Of a stretch of DNA of 23,784 bases, positions 17,773 to 23,784 are shown in pieces. Under the pieces are notes generated by a model, which searched no databases, was not told the origin of the DNA, and saw only the letters and a list, made by a program, of their open reading frames with translations. The stretch's first letter is position 1. The number at the start of each line of letters is the position of its first letter. This DNA is from Ettlia oleoabundans (taxonomy: Eukaryota; Chlorophyta; Chlorophyceae; Chlamydomonadales), in assembly GCA_019693395.1 (NCBI GenBank), contig JAAMXP010003488.1, positions 1 to 23,784 on the forward strand, in the 5' to 3' direction. A program made the position numbers and the translations under genes.

Positions 17773-20694
17773 TCAGAGGTTGAACATGACTTTAATCGCC
17801 CCTGTGGCGTCAGCTCTGTAAGCTATGTCAAACCCCTGGAGCACCTGCTCTTGGCTGAAGTTAAGCCGGTGCGTGATTAGGGGCTTCACATCTACCCGTC
17901 CTGATGACAGCAGGCTCAGGCAGAGTGGGTACTGCAAAGGGCAGGGGGAGGCGGCATGCTTGTCTGGCATCACCTGCCAGGCATCACCTGCCTGACATAT
18001 TGCCGGCTGCTGTGCTGCTGGGCACTTACAGCTGCAATGCCGCAGGAACTGGCAGGAACAGCTGCCTGCAGCCGGCCTGCACGCACGCCGGCGACCACAC
18101 CCGCCCAAATGATCACCACCATGTGCACCTCTGTGCCACTTCTCAAGCACCACAACCCGCACCGTGTTGCAGTAGCGGAAGCTCCCAAGTACGTCGACTT
18201 CGCGGATGCACGCCTCTGTTAGCCCCAGTCTCATCTCCTCATGGCCCATCCCCACCTGCGATTGCAAACTTGACCTCATTGTGCGATACACGGCCAGCTC
18301 ATAACATGCGAACAGGGCAGTACGCCGCTGACAGCCAATGCCTGCTGCAAGTGGTAATCTCAAGGGGAGGCCATGTATGCCCGGAAAATGCCAATAGGAA
18401 TGCACTCTTTGAGCCACACTCAGCTCACCAGCACCACTTTTCCGCCGCTCATGCAGCTTTTCAGTGCCGTCTGCACCCAAAGCGAGGTGACCAGCGCTTG
18501 GTATGACAAACAAGATGCAGCACTGTGGGGCCATGCATCATGCACGAACAGCTGTGGTGACCTTGGCGCAGCGCGGGCACCCCGCAATGATAGACGAGCG
18601 TGAAGTCACAGCATGCCTGCATGGTCTGCTCAAAGCCAGCACAATCGATGACTACATCAAATCCGTCCGGTGCTCCTCCCGCCGCCATCAAGGCTGCCGC
18701 CACGTCAGCAGGGCTCTGCTCTGGAGACACTTGCAGCACTGTGCTTGCACCCAGCTGCAGCAGGCATCCATACAGCGAGCAGAGACAGGGGTGGTTACCA
18801 TATGCATCAATGCTCGACACCGCAGCCTGCTTGCTCATGCTCAGCAGCAGAATGCACCAGCCCCAACAGCCACCTGGCCGCCATAAACATGCTTCCCAGC
18901 ATTTTGTGCAACACCTTGGGCTGCCTACCTGCTTGGCCATCTCCAGGTTTGCTGCTTTCAAGTCAGTGATGGCGATGGCATCGGCGCCAAAGGCCCTTGC
19001 TGCCAGCAAGGACACGAGGCCTGCACATACAATATGCAAACAGAACACATCGGACAGAAAACGGTGCAGAGCCGCCTTTTGTTGACTAACGAGATCCACA
19101 GGCACACGGGAGCCACTTGAGCGGTGGCTTGGGAACGGTTACATTGCACAAGTTGCAGCAGAACGACGGTTGTTTTGGCACAGATGCTGGCGTACCGATG
19201 GGCCCCGCTCCCATCACAGCCACCCGCTTCCCTGGTTGCACGCTGGCGCGCCTGCAAGCATGAACGCCCACTGCAAGCAACGAAACGTGCAGCCTGGCAT
19301 GGACCGGGTGAGAGGTTGTGCTGCGGGATAGGATCCCACATGCTTGCCACTTATGTTGAGTTTAGTTGAGTCTGACGAACCCAGCAGAAATAGCCCGCGC
19401 AACTGTCCACACATTACCCCACAGCTGCTGCATTCAATGGCACTAGACAGGTGCAGCGCACCCGAGAGCGGCTCGCACATGGCCCCCTCTTCATGGGTCA
19501 CGCTGTCGGGCAGCTGATAGCACCAGTCTGCGGGGTGGTCCACGTATGATGCCAAAGAGCCATGGACAGGCGGGGTTGCAAAAAACTTGATGCCAGGATC
19601 CAGGTTGTAACGTCCCTCTCTACAATACAATCAACCAGTCCATGGCTTCAAACCCATTCATTCACCTACTGTCCCCAATTCAATCAGACCTTGTTGGCTC
19701 GCTATCAACATCCCCTTAATGTATTCCTATATCACGAGAAAGCATTCTGGATCCTACACTGCTGCCGTGTATACTGGTCGTACCAGAAGCATGGTTCAAC
19801 GACCCAAGTTGAACAGGCAACATGGGCTGCCCAACCTCAACCCCACGCACAGCCAAATGCATGCAGTTGCCCGGCTGCGCACCAACGAACCTGCAGTAGC
19901 GGCTTGCGCAGCAGGGCACCCCCGGTTCCAGCGCCACTCTGTCTCCCACCTGCAGAGACGCCACACCCTTCCCAACGGCTGCCACTGCACTCGGCTGGGA
20001 GGGGCAGGGCAACTGGTGTAAGGCGTTGGGGACCAAGTCAAAGTCTCAATCCCGAGTTGAATCTAGCACCCTGCTCTTTAGGCTGGATTCCGCACTTGGG
20101 TAACGCATGCATGACTTCACAGTCATTAGCTCCTCCCACAGCAGGCCCTGGCAGGGCACATTAGCCACCTGTCCCTGCCGACTCATGCCCAATCACCATG
20201 GGCTGATCAACCACGAAGTGACCAATGCGCCCCTGCAGACCACCAAGGTAAGACGGTGTGCTAGCACGTATGTGTAGGCATGTACTGGATTTGACACACA
20301 GACGAAGCAGGCACGGCCGCATCATGGCCAACACGTGCGTGGCAGTCACTGGCATGTGTGCTGGCATCCACGGGTTGGGGCGCACCCGCTTGAGGTAATG
20401 AACATCACTTCCACAGATTCCAACTGCGTGGATTGCAACCCGCACGTAGCCCTCTGCCGGCTCATCTGTTGAAGTTATGGAAAAGTGGAGCGTGCTCACG
20501 TGGCGGCCGCTGCTACCCAAGCGGCAGCGCCTCGACGCTGGCAACAAGGGCAGGCGCAGAACAACATGCAATCGCCCAACACCCCTCCTTGCTTCTCACA
20601 CAGTGTGCAGGACAGCGGTCTCACCCGGGAGGGGCCAGGGTTCTACTTGCAAGTCGTCAATTCCACGGAGGACAGCGGCTAGGTTCCGCGCCAT
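17773..20694 (-). CDS. sorbitol dehydrogenase-type zinc alcohol/polyol dehydrogenase (MDR family)
   Basis: Exons on the minus strand: 20694-20625, 20465-20386, 20232-20169, 19984-19891, 19619-19462, 19270-19196, 19020-18929, 18754-18617, 18470-18429 (42 bases), 18255-18163, 17931-17773, giving 354 residues, the usual family size. It should oxidise sorbitol or another polyol to a ketose with NAD+, in the cytosol (no targeting peptide). Catalytic-zinc ligands are in place: Cys41 in AVGICGSDVHY and His66/Glu67 in VIGHESAG. The Rossmann motif GAGPIG is at 176-181. Further SDH hallmarks are FFATPPVHGSLASYV, EEGAMCEPLSVGVHACRR, IREVDVLGSFRYCNT and DVKPLITHR, and the protein ends AIKVMFNL like plant SDH. 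At the structural-zinc positions C-x2-C-x2-C-x7-C it reads C96, S99, C102, D110. Intron 8 (18616-18471) has a GC donor. The ATG starts a short first exon whose join gives PWPLPDEPAEGYV. Confidence 0.92.
18471..18616 (-). other. GC-AG intron 8 of the dehydrogenase
   Basis: The minus-strand donor is CCATGCAG followed by GCATGC and the acceptor is GGGTGCAG, phase 0. Joining gives CAGFEQTMQ-TALKSCMSGGKVVL, in step with plant SDH (NKTMSTAL). No in-phase GT donor fits. Confidence 0.8.
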
Positions 20695-21229
20695 CGACTA
20701 TGCAGCCCAAGAATCAAGAAGGAAGGAACGGAGAAAGAGGGTCAGACAGTCACCCATGGAAACGGCCTAGCCACAGTCTATCTGCTGACAACGGCAATGA
20801 CGTGTGCAATGACGTGGAGCCAACATGGTCATCAAGTGACTGGAAAGGCATCAGGAAGCAAGGGGCGATACAGTACTGGTGGCAAACCACACCGGACCGG
20901 TGCTGGATCCAATTAATTAGAAGCACGGGACGTGGACAACTGCCTGAGAATCAGGGTCATTTTAGGCGGAAACATAGGACGAAAAGACCACTTGTCGACA
21001 TCAGGGGCCTAGCGAAGCACTATATTTGGGGGCGTCGGAATTTGGAATACCATCGATAGCAACTCTGTGAAAATTCTGTAAAAGTTAAGTTATTGTCGTC
21101 TGGGTGGTTTGACCAGAGTCTCCTAAAGGTGCGTTTGAAACGTTTGAGCGCAAGGGAGGGAAGCCATGCTAGACTGCCGCCCGATACCCCCTGCCAGTAG
21201 CGGTGACGGTGGCGGCAGCACCAAGCGCC
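20695..21229. promoter_or_regulatory. divergent region upstream of the dehydrogenase, with an unrecognised open frame
   Basis: It holds the dehydrogenase promoter and probably that of the next gene. A plus-strand frame from ATG 20700 to TAG 21059 (119 codons) is open but matches nothing I know and starts five bases from the dehydrogenase ATG. The sequence here, especially 20990-21150, is more AT-rich than the neighbouring exons. It could be a first exon of the next gene, 5' UTR, or a decayed element. Confidence 0.35.
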
Positions 21230-23622
21230 ATGGTTTACGGCCTTGCCAATCGAGGCATGGCTTACAAAGCTGATAGAGACACCATTGACCACATAGAAAC
21301 AATGTGCAAGATCACCACTTCCACCTCCCACACCCTGCCAGCTGATGCGCCGGGGCCGTGCTTCTTGTCCTGGGACAACTCCAGGGCCAGGCGCTCTGGG
21401 CGCAGATACTACGACCTGCACTTACTAATAGTTTGTTCCCTTCGAGTGTTGATGATGAACACGTCCTCCACTGCTGGCTCGGAGCGCTGCCGCAAGCCCA
21501 TGGTGAGCTCCGGCTTTGGCCAGACAGGCCTGCCAGCCGCCCTTTTTCGCGCTATTCCATGTACGAACCCTCACGACAGAGAAGAGAGCTTGGCTACCGG
21601 CAGCCGCCCTGTGCCCGCTCTTATCCCGCTCTTGTGAACCGTCGTTCATGAAAATTGCCTCCATTTCCATCCTTGTTTGCAGTATGAGGTTGGACACGCC
21701 AACTGCAGTGTGTTGCTCGCAAAGTGAGTCAGCATAGGTCTCACAGGGGGTCGTCACGCCAGCCCACCCACGTCTGCAGCCGGCGATGGCGTGCCCTCTT
21801 CGTCCTGCCGCTTTTGCCTGCTGCCTGTTGCTGTGTGCTGCCTTGTAGTCCAATCGCTCTGCTACCCACATCGGGAGCGCAGTGTGCTATCTGATCCTTT
21901 CAGCGGCACCTTTACATCGCCGTTACCCCAAGCCCACCACCTCCTCCTTGAGTGTCCGCAGCCCTTCCCTTGCCGCGCTCCCTCCCATGCCTGACATGCA
22001 CCCACCTACCCGTGACCGCTACTTGGGTGCTGTTGCTTGGCCGCAGAATTCGGAATGAGGAGAAGCTCGTGTTGTTGTCACCACAGGAGCAGTTCAGGTG
22101 GCTGCATCGACTGTATTTGGTGCTTGATCGCATTGCTGAGCAGCACAAGGTGTACAAGCTGTACGGCGGCCCGCAGGGCTTCATGATCAGCAGTGGCGTG
22201 GCGGAGCCCGATGACGACCATGCTGTCACACTCCTCCGCTTCTCAATGCACCTGCTGCAGACAGTGCAGAAAGTGAGCGCTGCAGCTGCCTGCCGCCATA
22301 TCCCGCCCTGATCTGTCCGTCGCTTGCATGTCGCCAGACAACCCCCTGCCTGTACCAGCAACCCAGGTGCCTCGTTGTCGGAGTGTTGCCTCTTAAGTAG
22401 TGCTCCTGAGCAGGCAGCGGCCAGGCTGTACCCTAACCTGCTGCTCGTATTGCCTGCTGAGCTGTGCCATGGTGTTCTGCAGATCAGGCTGGCTGGTTCA
22501 GTGCCACTCAACCTGGTCATGGTGCTAGCCAGTGGACCAGCCACAAGCGGACTGCTGGGAATGACCAGCCTCACATACCAGGTATCTGTGACCCGGCGGA
22601 AACTTGGCGCCACGGGAGTGGGTTTCCCGGGTTTGGGCTGCCGGTTTGAGGTCTGGGCGCCTTTGGGGCACCATACGGGGGCAAATCGACCCAAAACGGG
22701 GGGCCCAGGGAGGGCAACATTGAAAATTGGTCGAAACCAGGCATCTGCTCGTCATCCGCAGCCCTTGGCAGCTAGGCATTCCACCCACCATTGCACATAA
22801 GCACATGCCCAGGCCATATTGTGGCTCCACAAGGCTCACTATCGAAAGTTGTGGCAGAGCATGCTGCATGCCGCTTACCAAGTTGACAAAGGCGCTACTG
22901 CATGGTTTCCTTTTGCAGATTGTGGGGGAGCATGTATGCATTGCCCGAGAGCTTATGGACACACAGCAAGCAGTGCCATTCATGGTGGGTAGCGTACAGG
23001 GTCTTTCCGAAGGGAGATGAGGGTGGGGGCGAGCATGGCGGCGCGCTCCATTCTGCTGCTGGCCTCCATAGCCACCCTGCGTGGCGCTCACAACACCGTA
23101 ATGTGTCTGCTCAGCCTTCCAGCCCCTGGTAGCTGCTCCCTATAGGAAGCGTTGGGTTGGAAGCGTGCATGCCTTTCCGCAAGGGTGGTGTCCTATTCAC
23201 GAGTCAAATTGTCAGCTCATCGACTCCCCACTCCACTGCCCCCGGTCCACCCCTAGTTGCAGGTCACTAGTGGGATGTATTGCGAGCTGCCACCCTCCCT
23301 GGCTGAACAGCTGCTGCTCCTGGGCAGCGTAAGCCTGAGGTGCTCTTCCTGGAGGGAGGAGGCTGTCTATACCCTGCCACGATATGCTGGTGTACCCCTT
23401 ACGCACCCGTTGCAGCGTGCTGACGGCAAGCAGGCAGTGAAAAGGGTGCAAGGGCGTGAGGCCTGTGCAGAAGGGCCAGTTGCGGCACCGCAGACAGTTG
23501 GGCGTGAAGCAGCTGTCTCTCCTGCCACGCAGACAGTAGCCAGTTCACAAGCGGAGCCTGCACAACCAGGCCGCTGCCACGAAGGGATGCGCGGAAACCA
23601 GATTCGCATGCCTGTAAGGTAG
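21230..23622 (+). CDS. class III nucleotidyl cyclase-homology domain protein, catalytic residues missing (probable pseudo-cyclase)
   Basis: Proposed exons: 21230-21502 (tentative), 21683-21723, 22047-22272, 22483-22581, 22919-22984, 23263-23622, about 354 residues. The domain order follows adenylate/guanylate cyclase catalytic domains: HANCSVLLAKI (first strand), SPQEQFRWLHRLYLVLDRIAEQHKVYKLY, FMISSGV, DDDHAVTLLRFSMHLLQTV, LVMVLASGPATSGLLGM, LTYQIVGEHVCIAREL and a final VYTLPRY. The two metal-binding Asp (FxDI and GDAY motifs) read Lys105 and Gln148, and the transition-state Asn and Arg read Cys220 and Glu224, so cyclase activity is not expected; a regulatory or dimerisation role is an inference. 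The 5' end is weakly supported: no kinase, membrane or helical linker domain is recognised upstream. The 3' end could instead use GT at 23614 and an exon 23672-23782. Exons 2-6 are well supported by phase and alignment. Confidence 0.65.
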
Positions 23623-23784
23623 GCTTTTCCAGCCTTGTCACTTTCTTGCTGACTCCTACACATGCTTGCAGGCCTGGGGAGCGCCATTGTATACCAGCTG
23701 GCCAGCCAAACGACTGCAGCTGAGCGCGTGGTTGTTCTTCCTTGTGCGTATCCAAAGCCGTGATGCCACGGTGTTGTCCTAGCC

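Noticed and set aside
17904..18506. 200-codon plus-strand frame
   Set aside because: It is opposite dehydrogenase exons 9-11 and introns, with no recognisable motif.
20433..20699. Upstream extension of the open frame at 20700-21059
   Set aside because: It overlaps dehydrogenase exons 1-2 on the other strand; only the part after 20700 is kept as an open question.
21912..22694. 260-codon open frame on the minus strand
   Set aside because: It is antisense to well-supported cyclase-domain exons and introns, matches no family, and arises from GC-rich codon bias.
23614..23782. Alternative last intron and exon for the cyclase-like gene
   Set aside because: The donor and acceptor look fair and the frame fits, but the intron would be only 58 bases, about half the shortest other intron here; noted as an alternative end only.
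1..23784. CRISPR arrays, tRNA or rRNA genes, complete transposons, bacterial operons
   Set aside because: I saw no regularly spaced repeats, cloverleaf-like sequences, rRNA-like conserved blocks, or transposase or reverse transcriptase motifs; spliced genes exclude a prokaryotic origin.

Overview
This is nuclear DNA from a eukaryote, most likely a green alga (Chlorophyta; I cannot place it further). Every recognisable protein is broken into short exons by GT-AG or GC-AG introns of roughly 100-365 bases, usually ending in TGCAG. The gene set mixes eukaryotic housekeeping with plastid and mitochondrial functions: proteasome subunit Rpn2, a thylakoid-lumen PsbP-domain protein, an organelle-type tyrosyl-tRNA synthetase and an AFG1-like mitochondrial ATPase. 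TGTAA, the usual green-algal poly(A) signal, lies downstream of several genes. There are no operons, CRISPR arrays, tRNA or rRNA genes that I can see. All exon boundaries come from reading splice signals and reading frames against remembered family alignments; no transcript data were available.

Layout: (1) complement(24..4073), N-terminal half of RPN2, 13 exons, running off the left edge. (2) 4468..5958, Tat-type thylakoid-lumen PsbP-domain protein, 4 exons, divergent from RPN2 across about 394 bases. (3) complement(6605..9081), FAD-dependent aromatic-hydroxylase-type monooxygenase, 8 exons. (4) complement(9644..12993), organellar TyrRS, 9 exons. (5) 13407..17416, AFG1-like AAA ATPase, 10 exons including an 18-base microexon, divergent from TyrRS. 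(6) complement(17773..20694), sorbitol-dehydrogenase-type zinc dehydrogenase, 11 exons, convergent with AFG1. (7) about 21230..23622, a class III nucleotidyl-cyclase homology domain whose catalytic residues all appear to be replaced (a pseudo-cyclase); both its ends are uncertain.

The genes are functionally unrelated, as expected for an algal chromosome, and are packed in divergent and convergent pairs with intergenic gaps of about 350-650 bases. The points most worth a second look are the degenerate cyclase domain, five GC-AG introns among about 54 introns, two of them flanked by exact 8-9 base direct repeats (a possible trace of recent intron gain), the 18-base AFG1 microexon, and a dehydrogenase that keeps only half of its structural-zinc cysteines.
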